Shown here: one piece after another, positions 22,227 to 33,700 of the stretch
Position numbering within the stretch: position 1 is the stretch's first letter
How the letters are laid out: the number at the start of each line of letters is the position of its first letter
Source: Lobosporangium transversale
Taxonomy: Eukaryota > Mortierellomycota > Mortierellomycetes > Mortierellales > Mortierellaceae
NCBI RefSeq assembly: GCF_002105155.1
Contig: NW_019029018.1
Location: 1 to 64,000 of the forward strand
Length of the DNA: 64,000 nucleotides
Direction: 5' to 3'
Translations under genes and position numbers: made by a program
Notes under the pieces: generated by a model
What the model saw: only the letters and a program-made list of their open reading frames with translations
Told to the model about the DNA's origin: nothing
Database searches by the model: none

Positions 22227-23185
22227 GCTACCCATCTCTGCTCGCTGGCTTTCATCAAACTATGATAACCAGATCTGTCAGATGATAGGGATAGATTCGT
22301 GATTGTTGCACAACTTATAGCACGCCTTTGTGCCGGCTATAATGTTCAGCAATGATCTTGTCGCTACTTGAATATGTTACGGCAATTTGCGAATGGCACA
22401 AAAATTATATGAAAATGTTAGTTTAAGAGTAGTACCCCTTTATCTCCTTGCCTGCCCACATCTGCTCTCTGGCTTTCTTTCATTGGTCATTCATGGCCAT
22501 TTAAGACTGCTCTCAATAAAGAGATCTCAGATCTGTCAGAGGGATGGGTTAGTTTCGTGGTTGTTTGCACGACTTATAGCACGCCTTTGTGCCGGCTGTA
22601 AGTCCGGCAGCAATCTTGCGTCTCGGCAATTTGCGACTGGCACAAAAATTATCTTCTTGCCTGCCCACCTCTGCTCTCTGGCTTTCTTTCATTGGTCATT
22701 CATGGCCATTTAAGACTGCTCTCAATATAGAGATCGCAGATCTGTCAGAGGGATGGGTTAGTTTCGTTGTTGTTTGCACGACTTATAGCACGCCTTTGTG
22801 CCGGCTGTAATGTCCGGCAGCAATCTTGCGTTTCGGCAATTTGCGACTGGCACAGAAGTTACCACCTATGCTCCTATTCGATAATCGAATGAAATTCGAA
22901 TGCATGTAAAAAAAATATTTTTTTTAGTGCATTCGAATCCTGTTCGATTATCGAAAAGGAACCTTGATTATCACCTTGCCTGCCCACCTCTGTTCTCTAG
23001 CTCTCGCTGATCATTCATGGTCATTTAAGATTATATTCTCAATGAGGAGATCTCAGATGTGTTAGAGGGATGGGTTAGTTTCGTGGTTGTTGCACGACTT
23101 ATAGTATGCTTTTGTGCCGGCTATAGTGTCCAGCAATGATCCTATCATTATGATAGATACGACTGGCAAGGCTGATATATGTAGT
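22227..23185 (+). repeat. Four-copy ~209-bp tandem repeat
   Basis: Units begin CCTGCCCAC[CA]TCTGCTCTCT at about 22227 (diverged), 22451, 22660 and 22979. They share AGATCTGTCAGAGGGATGGG, GCACGACTTATAGCACGCC and TTTGTGCCGGCTGTAA. Copies 2 and 3 are 209 bp apart; copies 3 and 4 are 319 bp apart because a MITE sits between them. The array lies immediately upstream of the gene at 23242 and may include its promoter. The TGCCGGC...GTCCGGCA segment can form a small hairpin. Confidence 0.85.
22866..22966. mobile_element. hAT-type MITE, copy 1 (101 bp)
   Basis: Inverted halves (TTCGATAATCGAATGAAATT...ATTCGAATGCA and its complement) flank an A/T core. The tips CTATGCTCC and CAAGGTTCC resemble the TIR of the hAT at 48416 (CAGTGCTCC). 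Flanks GTTACCAC and ATTATCAC match at 6 of 8 positions, as an eroded 8-bp hAT target duplication would. 101+8 bp explains the extra ~110 bp between tandem units 3 and 4. Confidence 0.75.
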
Positions 23186-23241
23186 TGTTTATAACGCACT
23201 TTTCCATTATTTATATTAATTGAGGATCATTTGATTTGTTC

Positions 23242-25437
23242 ATGAGCCGTAGACACCGTCAGCCTATAATGTCCAAAACACGCAGCTCAAGAAAGGAGAT
23301 TGACTGGAATGAAGTGATCAGTGTTTCTCGAAAAGGTGCAGGATATCTTATCTCACTGTCAGGAAGACTAGAATTTAATCCTTGTGACTACATTGCGTTT
23401 AGAGGTCTTCGAAGAGAAAAAACATTACTTCTACGACTACGACAGGAATGGGATCAATGGATACGTGACCTTAAGAAGAGCAAAGTTGCCAAAGTTAGAG
23501 AAGCGGCCATTAATGCCCCACGGATGACAAATCAACATTTGGATGAATATTATTGCGAACGCTTAATTGTTGGGCGTGAGTGGTCCGTTCTCCACAACTC
23601 TATCGAACAGCTTGATAATGCCGATCAAAGAGTCACTGAGAGCTTAAAGATACGCAATGGTAAGTAACAGCAAAATGATGGCTAATATTTTTTGGTACTC
23701 TATTAATTCCATTTGTTTTTCCTATGAATATAGCCAAGAGAAAGCAAGTACCTCAAAATATTGAGTCATTAGAAACATCGCCTCGTAACGCTCCTTCCCC
23801 TGTGGTACTTATTCCGGCATCAAAACCCCCCTCAAGCAAGAGAATCAGATTTGTAGACGAGGAGCTTGCCTCACAATCCTCAAAAAGTGATTTAGATTAT
23901 GTTGTCTCGGATCCATCAGACCGATCATCACCAAGATCTTCATTAAACTCTATTGATTTCCATTATATAAACCACCTCGTTGGACCCGGATCCACCTCAT
24001 CACAATTACATACATCGGCTCGACTTGTGATTGGAACTACAGATGTGTCACAGATATTAATGAATGCTCGGAAGGAGATTGTAAAACGTCAGAGCGAACT
24101 GGAAAACACCTCTGATATTTTGTAAGTGAAAGCAAGAAATAAATGCCATTCTACAATACTGGCTGGGCTCTTGTTCGATAATCGAATGAAATTCGAATGC
24201 ATATTGAAAGGGTGAAAAAAAAAAAATTTACAGTGCATTCGAATTCTATTCGATTGTCGAATTAGAGACCTGAATATTGTCACTAATATTAATCTATTAC
24301 TAATATCCACAAAGGTCCCTCAACTTTATATTTGACACTGAGTTTCTAAAAAAACATCTTCCTGTCAAAGTTTTCACCAAGATGTCACCAATATTTATCC
24401 TTACCCCAGAAAAGAAGGAGATCGAAATTCTATCAGAATGTGCTATGTTTGCAGCGACTCATACATTTTTAGAAACAAAGAAATATGTTCGTGACATTTC
24501 TTCCTCAGAAGCCATGATTGAGGATGTGTTGGTCTCTTTTACCATTAGGCCAAGCCTTTGGCAGGATTCATCATTAGAGTTTATTACACAACAATCGCAG
24601 CAAAAAAATGAGGACACGTATACCCAAGCAATTGTCAAGAACATTATTACTGGCGTCTTTACAAATCTTGATATTGCGGATCACTGGTAATAACACTTAA
24701 CAATTTTGCTTCTTAGTTAATAGACTATTGATTATTAATTATATTTAAATGTTTAATCACTCGACTTAGGGGGAGGGACCCATTACCTTTGCCAACAGGG
24801 TTCGAGGAAAAATACTATCCTGACTATTATGCAGAGAGAAATGGTCATCCATTTATAGTTGTTGAGGTTAAAAAGCCAGGGGTACCTCATGATGCCCTAG
24901 ATAGTGACAAAAGGAAGCTACCATGTATGATGAAGCTTATGCTTGATAGACTGCTTTCAAATGGTGTTCCTAGCCCAGTGGTTCTTGGATTCCTTATCGG
25001 TGGTAGGTTCTTTTTAAAGACAAATTAAAACGGAGTCTTAATATAAATATTAATGGATATCTTTCAATTTTATAAGCTTCAAGCTGCAGAGTTGTTCATT
25101 TATCACTCGAATCCGAAGCTGTATATCTATATAGGGATATTGGTGTATTTGATCTCCCGAGAAATAACCTTCAATTAGGATTGCTTCTTCCCGCACTTGG
25201 GCCACTAATATCCGTCAAGGTGAGTGACATTGCAGTTTCATCGTAATTTGTTGGCGACTTTAATGAGTATTGAGTCAAATGTTATAATTAAAATAGGAGC
25301 TTGCAGTGGGTATGATATCAAAAATTGATAATCTCACAAGCCCAGAAGATACAACAATGAAATGGCGACGTCGCTCCTATTACATATCCGGAGTAAGGAT
25401 TCCTGCTCCATTGCCATCAACCGTGGAACGGAACTAA
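23242..25437 (+). CDS. Six-exon gene with PD-(D/E)XK-like motif, uncharacterised
   Basis: Exons 23242-23659, 23734-24121, 24315-24686, 24770-25002, 25077-25219 and 25297-25437 are joined by GT-AG introns (74, 193, 83, 74 and 77 bp). They sum to 1695 nt, exactly 564 codons plus stop, and every junction keeps frame (for example CACTG|GGGGAGG restores WGRDP). The N-terminal region is basic, then comes a Ser-rich linker with SSKRIRFVDEE. The fourth exon carries a nuclease-like core: YYPDYYAERNG then HPFIVVEVKKPG (Asp...Glu-x-Lys), followed by LMLDRLLSNGVPSPVVLGF. The C-terminus is LYRDIGVFDLP...GPLISVK. I recall similar proteins as unnamed families in Mucoromycota genomes; the function is unknown. 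Intron 2 hosts a MITE. Start: first ATG; an alternative is 23269. Confidence 0.8.
24163..24272. mobile_element. hAT-type MITE, copy 2, inside an intron
   Basis: 110 bp with the same inverted core as copy 1 (TTCGATAATCGAATGAAATT and complement). Tips CTGGGCTCT and CAGGTCTCT; flanks AATACTGG and AATATTGT agree at 6 of 8 positions. It lies wholly within intron 2 (24122-24314) of the neighbouring gene, which makes that intron the longest. Confidence 0.75.
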
Positions 25438-25510
25438 ACAAGATATGATAAATAAGTGAATAGCTATAGTCTTAAGAGTTGAATATAATTATTGCATAAT
25501 CATCTGAGAG

Positions 25511-25800
25511 TGTTACGAACCTTACGAACAGCAAGCAATGTCGAGCTCATGAATTGAAGAATGACTTTTTGTCTGTTTCCAAACCGGAAAAAGACCACGT
25601 GTGCTAGATTGAGTAGTTCCTCCCTTATTTCTTCATTCCCTCATCCATAGTTTTTGTTCTGTCAGGCCAAATAACGTTTTATAGTTTCTAGCTCCGTGAA
25701 TAGCTTCAACGACTCTATAAAAGCTATAGACCAATGATTATGGCTCATGGTGCCAAGGAACCGTAGAATAAGAATGCGCCAGATATCTTCTTCGACTGCA
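25511..25800 (+). repeat. Degenerate solo LTR of gypsy A
   Basis: Begins TGTTACGAAC and aligns along its length with the gypsy A 5' LTR at 29095: GAACAGCAAGCAATGTC, GAGCTCATGAATTGA, TCTAGCTCCGTGAATAGCT, GTGCCAAGGAACC, CCAGATATCTTC. Similarity fades after about 25800. No internal region accompanies it, so it is a solo or truncated LTR. Confidence 0.75.
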
Positions 25801-26039
25801 TGGTTCAATCCTGTATACAATTTTTGGCTTGTTTGTCGGTGTATATGTATTTCTCTATTTTCTCTTCCAATTCTTCTGATATACCTAACTGAGCATAAGG
25901 GAATAAAATCACGTATATCACCTTAGTCCGCAGCTAATCTCAGCCGCAAGGAAGTGGTGATCAATCTGTTGAAGACAAATTTCAAAGATGGCACATTTAT
26001 TCAAAAACATTTTTGAAAAGTACTCTCATAAAACTTCAT

Positions 26040-26235
26040 TTATCCTTTATTTCTCAATAGCCTATGTACCCTCCCTTGTTATCGTAGTGCTTCCCTATCC
26101 TCCTGGACGTCTTTTAATAGAGGCCTTGGACTTCTTCTATATCAATCTTGGACTGTATGTCTAAGAAGCGGCTCCATAGATCTTCGAGTGATTTCGGCGC
26201 TGTTGGATTGCCTTCTAGTTCTCAATTGATATGCA
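26040..26235 (-). pseudogene. Tc1/mariner transposase C-terminal relic
   Basis: The minus strand reads EGNPTAPKSLEDLWSRFLDI, a stop shortly after QGLY, then in the same frame KTSRRIGKHYDNKGGYI. This matches the end of Tc1 transposases (an ELW segment, then a basic segment and KGG.T.Y). The upstream domains are missing. It is older and more decayed than the other Tc1 copies here. Confidence 0.5.
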
Positions 26236-26730
26236 CTGAGATGTTTGCATTTATAGAGCGAAAGAGGATAGTATTTATGATATTTTGAATAGGTGTTAGA
26301 GTGAGCTTATCAACTTTCTAGAACCTTCCAGCGATATCTATAAATCAGCGAGGCCTAGAATATTCTGGAAGGCTACATGTAGTTGTTGAGAATAAATGGC
26401 ACTAAGATAGCCTCAGTAAATGGAAAGGTGTAAAGACATTGGTGGAAAACCGAAAATTACCGAATTATGTTATCACTTTTTTGCTTGACTGTATTATCAT
26501 ATGACTAAAATGTCACAATGGCGTCAGAAAAACGACATGTGATTCGAGTATTAGACATCTCTATTCCCACGGTACTCCTTTTTTTTTTCGTTCTCTTCCC
26601 ATATATTATATCGGATTTCTCACTTCTTCTTTTCATTTCCTTTTTTCTACTTCATCTCGTTTATTTTTATCATCTTTTTCATCCTCTCATAAACTCATTC
26701 ACATTCATCTTTATTAAAAAAATAACACCA

Positions 26731-27911
26731 ATGCCAAAAGTGAATACTACTATCAACACTGGCGAAAGGGCTAACCCCTATTCCCGGAATGGACAAGCTG
26801 TGCGGACAGCAGCCAAGCGGGTAACAGGAGCGTCTGGTGAGTGCTCTCAACAAGGCCCTGGTTTTTAAATGTATTTGGGTAGAGTGTAAACGAACAAGAA
26901 TATTAACTTTAATCACTCTATCTCTTTTGTAATAATCGCTCTCTAAAAAAAGCACCTCAAACCATGACTGGTGCAGGTAGCTCTGGCGCCCTTGAGGATT
27001 CGATCCTAGAACCAAAAGCTGTAGGGCAAGCTACAGTAAATGGTGATGTCTCGGCTCCCAACTCGGAAAGGAGAGCCAAGGTGCTACCGTATAGGGGAAA
27101 TACATCGAGTATCTGTCTTTACCACACTATCATTGAGGTTGCTCGCCAGCTTCGAAATAGTGGTAAAGATATCAAGAATCTCGATGTATTGACTGCCCCT
27201 CCGGGTAGCGTCTTCCCTGTGGTCGGGTTGCGGCATCTTTATATCAGAGACGAATATAAAGAGCTTTACGACCTTGCCACGTCCAGATACAAAACCTCCC
27301 GTACAACAAACCATACGAAGCCCTATGTTGTCACGGGAATGTCTGGGATTGGGAAATCGGCCTTCTTGGTCTATTTCGCCGTCCGCCTTCTTGCAGAACA
27401 CGACGAGAATAGTCCACCGACTATTGTTTTCCAGGAGGAAAAGAGTAACGGGTGCTATGTCTACGTAGGAACGACTGGCATGCGTTACGGAGATCCATGC
27501 CTATTCAGAACTGTCCTAGAACAGCCTGAAACATGGCATCTACTTGATGGCGGTGGTAGACCTTTACCAAGCCATGCTAGGACGATAATAACGCCACCGT
27601 CTAGGACTCTCAAGGTCCAGTACGGTACGATGGAGGGTCATTATTGTCCCTCTAGCTATTATCATATGTCGCCTTGGAGCCTTCGCGAGCTTCAAGACTG
27701 TAGAGACAGGGTGAAGTGCTTTCATACAGTGAAAGATTCACTTTTGGCCGAGCTTGGCTCCAAATTGGGAGGTGCGCCAAGACACGCTCTACAGGCTCCA
27801 TCTGAAGCATTGTGTTCTGAACCAAACAATGTCTTCAGAGCTAAGAAGCGCGCGCTCAGGGTTTTTCTTGGGATCCGTGGGCGACACCAAGTAGCCAATG
27901 GATCTCGCTAG
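26731..27911 (+). CDS. RHS/Crinkler-type P-loop protein, probably 3'-truncated
   Basis: Exon 1 26731-26836 (MPKVNTTINTGERANPY...) is spliced by a 116-bp intron (GTGAGT...AAAAAAAG, phase 1) to exon 2 26953-27911, giving 354 residues. The middle shows Walker A-like VTGMSGIGKSAF within a segment typical of RHS-like Crinkler NTPases, followed by YHMSPWSLREL and GGAPRHALQAPSE. Full-length relatives continue well beyond the GG.PR block; here the frame stops about 45 residues later in unrelated-looking sequence. The upstream frame is open, but the spliced start at 26731 follows an A-rich leader. Likely a truncated member of a host gene family; its biochemical role is not known from sequence. Confidence 0.65.
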
Positions 27912-28613
27912 CCTCCTAGCACCAGGGGGGGTGCCGAGCATCTATTGAAGCCGTTTATTGCATGGATAGCCTCCTGGTCAACATGATCTTCACCTGATAT
28001 AGACATCATCCTGGGATCGGATCATAGCTTAGTGAAGCTGAATATATAGTTCATCACATTGTACATTTCTTTTTTTATTCCTTGGAGCGGGATATGTATA
28101 GAGCACTCTTACCTTACACTAATAAAGCTTCCATCTTCATCTGGGTCATTATTACGCACTGTGGTTCTGGCTTATCTCACTTAGAACAGTGCCTAATCGA
28201 ACCAGTTGAATTGATTTTCACTGATATCGACTTCGATTCGAATGAGATAAGGATGTTAACGATCCGTCTATCAAAAGGATATCTAAATTCGAGTAGTTCG
28301 AGCTATTCGACCCATTCGATACTCACGTAATTGAATATTTTTTTTTTATTTTATAATAATGACATACTGACCTTGGCTGCGTTACGCGCAGCAATGCTAC
28401 GTCTTACGAGCTCTTCTAACATTCGAGCCACTTGAGCCAATCGATACTCAAAACATTCGGACCATTCGACACTCGAATTATCAAAAGATCTGGAATGTAA
28501 CCTAAAGGCGACATACGTGTCACATTGTAGCAATAGTTGATAGTCTCAGTTCCTTTAAATAGCACTTACCTGAGATTTCAATAAAGATCACTCTTACTTC
28601 CACTTTCTATTAC
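27912..28613 (+). other. AT-rich region ending in a probable gypsy E 5' LTR
   Basis: The distal part contains TTTAAATAG and CAATAAAGATCACTC (TATA- and polyA-like) and ends TTCTATTACA directly before a tRNA-iMet-like primer site, so its 3' portion is an LTR. I cannot place the LTR start. Inside are several TTCGA/ATTCGA words. Near 28000 a short peptide IDIILGSDHSLVKL resembles a LINE endonuclease end, too short to call. Confidence 0.4.
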
Positions 28614-28625
28614 ATGGTAGCAAAG
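28614..28625 (+). promoter_or_regulatory. Primer-binding site of gypsy E (initiator tRNA-Met type)
   Basis: TGGTAGCAAAGG directly follows an LTR-like end (ATTACA). It is close to the complement of the initiator tRNA-Met 3' end and identical in position and core to the site beside the gypsy B 5' LTR. Confidence 0.6.
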
Positions 28626-28787
28626 GTTTTTTCGATTCATCCACCCCTTTGATAAAAATTATTTTTGCCTTCTGACCTGTTTTTCACAGCCTCGTGCCCT
28701 TGTTATTCCTGGCTCTTGACTTGTTTCTTTTCTCCTGTACCTGTGCCCTTGTTACATTTTGCGTGCATTCCTGCCCTGTTTTCATCA

Positions 28788-28982
28788 TGCCCTCAAACAC
28801 TGCATCCACTGACGCCACTTCGTCGTTTTCATCCCCCGCCTCCACTACCATTGTTCTACCCCCTAATTTTCGTTTGCGCCAGCCTACAGTGCCGTTCATC
28901 TAGTCACGAAAAATTTTTCAGAAAAATTTGGCCTGAGGGAGAAGAGGAGTAACACCCCAGTTATCAATCTCAGGTAAAAAGT
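28788..28982 (+). pseudogene. Gypsy E gag start, truncated
   Basis: An ATG at 28788 opens a short frame (MPSNTASTDATSSFSSPAST) that stops at 28903. Together with the upstream LTR end and primer site it fits the 5' end of a gag gene. The element is cut at 28982 by a Tc1 family C terminus. Confidence 0.4.
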
Positions 28983-29094
28983 ATGGTGCATTTCGGTACT
29001 AATGCAATAAATTGCACTTTTGGACATTCATTCTCCTTTTTCTTTCTGTTTCTCATTCGTATTTGTCTCACCTCCATGGACTGTCATCACCATC
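28983..29094. mobile_element. Tc1 family C terminal fragment
   Basis: Starts with the tip TGGTGCATTTCGGTACTAAT after a TA. It carries the family C subterminal words GCAATAAATTGCA, CATTCTCCTTTTTC and GTCTCACCTCCATGGACTG. Its reverse complement matches 58201-58338. It is cut at 29094 by the gypsy A LTR. Confidence 0.75.
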
Positions 29095-29617
29095 TGTCAC
29101 GAACAGCAAGCAATGTCTAGCTCATGAATTGATGAATGACTTTTGTCTGATTCGAATCTGAAAAAGATCACGTGTGCTTGATTAATTTGTTCCGCTCATT
29201 TCCTTCACTCATTCCTCCATGCATAGTTTGCCTGTCAAGCCAAGTCGCGTCTCCTAGTTTTCTAGCTCCGTGAATAGCTCCAAGGATTCTAGAAGAGCTA
29301 TAAACCAATAACCAAGACTTATAGTGCCAAGGAACCTTGAAATAAGATTGCACCAGATATCTTCCTCGGATCCTGTGTATTAAGTTAACTCAACACTTGG
29401 AGTTCCGCATATGGTAAAAGTCCTTAGGAAATATTTGAGTAAGCTTTATTTAGAGTTCTTGAAGCGCGTCTCCGCTTCAGTCAAACAAGTATAAATATGA
29501 TAGATTTGTAACATAGTAAACCTCAGTCTGCAATAAAACTATTCTTGAATCTCCTAAGTTCATTCTTGTTCCTAAATCACTTACCTTCTCTTGCAATCGT
29601 CCTGTCAGTCCTTGACA
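29095..29617 (+). repeat. Gypsy A 5' LTR
   Basis: 523 bp starting TGTCACGAAC and ending CCTTGACA, so the tips TGTCA/TGACA are inverted. A polyA-like AATAAAAC is present near 29532. The same start is found at 57988 (reverse) and in degenerate form at 25511. Confidence 0.7.
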
Positions 29618-30563
29618 TTGCAGACTCTACACAATCCTTGTCTTGTCTCCCCCTAGTTCTCAATAAAAATATTTCCTTTTTCTTGTCCACTGTTTAACTA
29701 CACCTTTCCTTGTCCCTTACCTGTTCCACCATGTCACAGAACCCCCATCCAGAGATCTATACTCCGCGAGCCCTCGAAGAGCTTGCTCAAGACCCTAACG
29801 TGGATCCTCGCCAAGTTCTAGCACACCTACAATCCCACGCTGAGGCCGTTAGCGGCATGCAACAGCAAATCCAGAATATCCAAGGCATAATGAATCAACA
29901 ACATGCACAACTAAATAGCAATCCTGATCCTGCAGGGCTAATCACCCTCCGTAGTGCCATTGAAGCTCTTGCAGCACAACACCAGGAACAAAGGAGCATG
30001 CAGCGCACCTTTGAACGGGACATGCAGTCCATCTTAAACCGCCTTGCCAACGGGCCACCGCTCTCGCTGTACGAACTGCTGTTCCACAGCCTATCGCCTC
30101 TAAATTCAAGGGCAACAGTGAGGAGCTGTGTCTTTCCGACTTCCGTGCCCGCCTCCAAGTTGTTTTTGCCCGCTTCCCCGATGCCTTGTCCAGCGATGAG
30201 GACAAAATCAATTATTCCCTCCAGTGCCTAGATGGCGACGCATCTCGGCACTTCGCTCCATACATCAATGGAGAACTTGAGGATGTCTCTGGTGTCTTGA
30301 CTTCGTATGAAGTATTCATCGAAACCCTTGAAGAATTCTTTGGTGATCATCTTGAACAAGAAGACGTCGAGCACCAGCTATCCTGTATCCGCCAGTCAGG
30401 TTCCATGATCGAGTACGTGACAGAGTTCCGCCGCCTTGCTGCCCGCAGTGGTTGGAATGACCGAGCTCTCAAAGCTCGCTTCAAGAAAGGTCTGTCGAGC
30501 GAAATCCATGGCCTCCTGTTACCCCAATGGTCCAAGTTTAAGACTGTGCACGAGGTACAGACC

Positions 30564-30758
30564 TGCAAAAATCAAGGTAGTGTTCTAGGGGGATCTAAGG
30601 GTGCAATAAAGGTATCTTTATTCAGGGGGAACTATGCTACAGAACTAGATAGAAAAGTAGACCTATTTATACTAGTTAATATCCTGTTGCAAGGAATGCT
30701 CTAGAAATATGGGCGAAATACTATGTTGCACAAAATTATTATAGTGATTTCGCTTGCA
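30564..30758 (-). repeat. Gypsy B 3' LTR
   Basis: 195 bp, TGCAAAAATC...CGCTTGCA on the plus strand. The adjoining CTTCCCGTC is the complement of a polypurine tract (GACGGGAAGGA), which identifies this as the 3' LTR. A third, solo copy is at 40640-40834. Confidence 0.93.
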
Positions 30759-30782
30759 TCCTTCCCGTCATGAAGAAACCTA

Positions 30783-33700
30783 TTATCTTGTTTTTCTTGA
30801 AGCCTCAAAGACGGCAAGCGCCTCTTTAGCGTTTGCGAGCGAAGATTTTGTTTCCCAAGTGGCTTCATCTAATGGATAGCCTTTCCAAAGAACGAGCCAC
30901 TTAGGAGTTTTGCCAAACATTTTGAAGTCAATGATTTTGTCGACTTCATACTCCTCTTCTCCATCTACAAGCTCGGGGGCAGGGCGTGGTGGTAAGCGGT
31001 CGCCGAATTCACGAGGTGACTCAATATAGGGGCGAAGCAGATCGGCATTAAAGACTGGATGCTGATGCATGTCAGGCGGTAGTTCCAGCTTGTAGGCATT
31101 TTCATTGACCTTCGAAATGATCTTGTAAGGGCCTATGTACTCAGGTTCCAGTTTCTGCGACGGCCTATTTTTATGTCCCGCGACAGAGATGTTTTCCGAG
31201 CTTAAGAGCACCATGTCACCCACAGCAAACGTAGCAGGCCTGCGAGTTTTGTCCGCTTGGGCCTTTTGCCTATTCTGCGCTTCGATGATGGCATCCTGAG
31301 CTAGCGCCAAATTCATCGACTGGGTTCGAACAAAATCACTGACAGCCGGAACATTGGTATCAGGTGGCTTTAAAAGAGATCCAGGGACTAGTGGATGGTG
31401 ACCATAGTTCAGAAAGAATGGGGAGAAGCCTGTCGTAGGATTGACAGAGTTGTTGTATGCGAACTCCATCATAGGCAGTAAAAGATCCCAGTCGTTTTGC
31501 TTGTACGATATGTAAGAGCGGAGCATTTCTTCTAATGTTCTGTTGGCGCGCTCTGTTTGTCCGTCTGATTGTGGATGGAAGGCAGTAGACATGTTAAGTT
31601 TGGTGCCCATGAGCTTCATCAACGTTGTCCAGAACTTGCCGGTGAAACGTGAATCTCTGTCTGACACAATTGTCCGAGGCATGCCGTGCAGTCTAAAAAC
31701 ATTGTCGAAAAAGAGTCGTGCAACATCAGAGGCAGTGTCGGTAGTTCGGCTAGCGCAGAAATGAACTTGCTTGGACAGTTTGTCCACAAAGACCGTGATC
31801 GCGTCAAAACCTCTGGCTGTCTTCGGAAGCTTGACAATGAAGTCCATTGTTACAGTATCCCATCGTTGGCTTGGAATTGCCAAAGGTTGGAAAAGCCCTG
31901 CAGGAGGCTTTAGTGAAGGCTTGTTACGCTGGCATTGCTCACAGGAAGCAATGTATTTTTTTATATCCCTCGCCATGCGTGGCCAAAAATATGTTCGTCG
32001 CATGCTACTGTACGTTTTATCGAATCCCAAGTGGCCTGATATAGGAGCGTCGTGAGCGTCATGCAAGAGTTGTGAACGGAGTCCGTCGTCCTTGGGTATG
32101 CAGAGGCGAGGGCCTTGTCCAGCGTTGATCCAGAGTAGACCATCCACCACGAAGTAACGATCCGAGGTAGAGGCATCCTTATACTGATGCACGAGGGGAC
32201 CTAGAATTGGATCGTGTAGGTAGCAACTGGCTAGTTGTTTTCGAATGCCAGGGTCTAGATTGATATCCAAGGAGTTCAAAGTAGTAGGTGTAGCCTCCAA
32301 GTCCTTGAGGTCCGGTCTTCGTGAAAGAGCATCAGGGACGACGTTATCTTTACCAGGTTTATACTTGAATACGAAATCATACTCTTGAAGCAACTCCATC
32401 CATCTTGCTTGTCTGCGAGTCAAGTTCGGCTGGCTAGGAAAATGTTGTAGAGTGGCATGGTCGGTATAAACGACAAAGTGAGAACCATCAAGGTAGTATC
32501 GCCATGTCTTCAGAGCATGCACCACAGCCAGCAGTTCTTGTTCGTGTGTAGGATAGTTGCGTTCCGCTGGGTTGAGCTTGCGTGAAGTAAAAGCTACTGG
32601 TCGTGATTCACCATTTTGGTCCGTCTGGAACAGGACAGCACCAATTGCAAAGCCTGAAGCGTCTGTTTCGACTGCTGTAGAGAGGGCAGGATCGAATATC
32701 CTAAGAACTGGTGCTGAGCTCACTGCTCTTTTCAAAGTCTCAAAGGCGTCTTGTTGAGATTTTCCCCAGTGGAATTCCTTATTGCAGCCTAACAATTGTG
32801 TGAGGGGAAGAGCAATATCAGCGTAATGAGAAATGTACTGATGGTAAAAATTAGTCAAACCAAGGAATTGCATCACATGTCGTTGGGTTGTTGGTACTGG
32901 CCATTCCCTTATTGCCTTGACAAGTCCGCCATTCGTCTTGAGTCCATCCTTGGATATGACATGGCCTAGGAACTCAGTCTCTTCCTGCATGAAGGAATAC
33001 TTGGATAATTTACAATAAAGCCCAGCTTGACGCAAGAGGGAGAGTACTTTTCGGATGTGCTCTAAGTGATCTTTCTCGTTATCGGAGTAAATTAAAATAT
33101 CATCGAGATACACAACAACACATTTATCAAGAAGTGGATCAAGTACGTTACGCATCATAGTCGAGAACGCTGCAGGTGCATTTGTAAGACCGAAAGGTAC
33201 GACGTTAAACTCGTAGTGGCCATAGCGAGTTCGGAACGCGGTCTTGTGTTTATCATCAGGATGGACACGCATTTGATGATAGCCCGAGAGTAGATCCAGC
33301 TTGGTAAAACATTTAGCTGTTCTGAATCTGTCGATCAATTCATCGATCCGTGGTAAGGGGTACCTGTTTTTCTTTGTGATCTTGTTCAGGCCCCGATAAT
33401 CAACACACATTCGAAGCGAGCCATCCTTTTTCTTCACAAAGAGGACTGGAGCACCGTATGGTGAGGTGCTCGGTGAGATTAATCCTTTTTGTAAAAGATC
33501 AGTTAGCTGCTTCTTCAGTTCATCAAGCTCAGCGATCGACAATCTGATGACAGGTCGGACAGGTAGGTCAGCATAAGGGTCAGTCTCTATACGCATGCTA
33601 TCACCTCTGTCAGGGGGAAGGCCATCGGGAAGTGTTGTAGGAAAGACATCAGGGAATTCGACTTGAACGATTTGCTTGATAGAGTCCGGTAGTTCAGAAC

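Noticed and set aside
27985..28050. Possible LINE endonuclease end (IDIILGSDHSLVKL)
   Set aside because: Only about 15 residues, with stops on both sides; insufficient to call a LINE.
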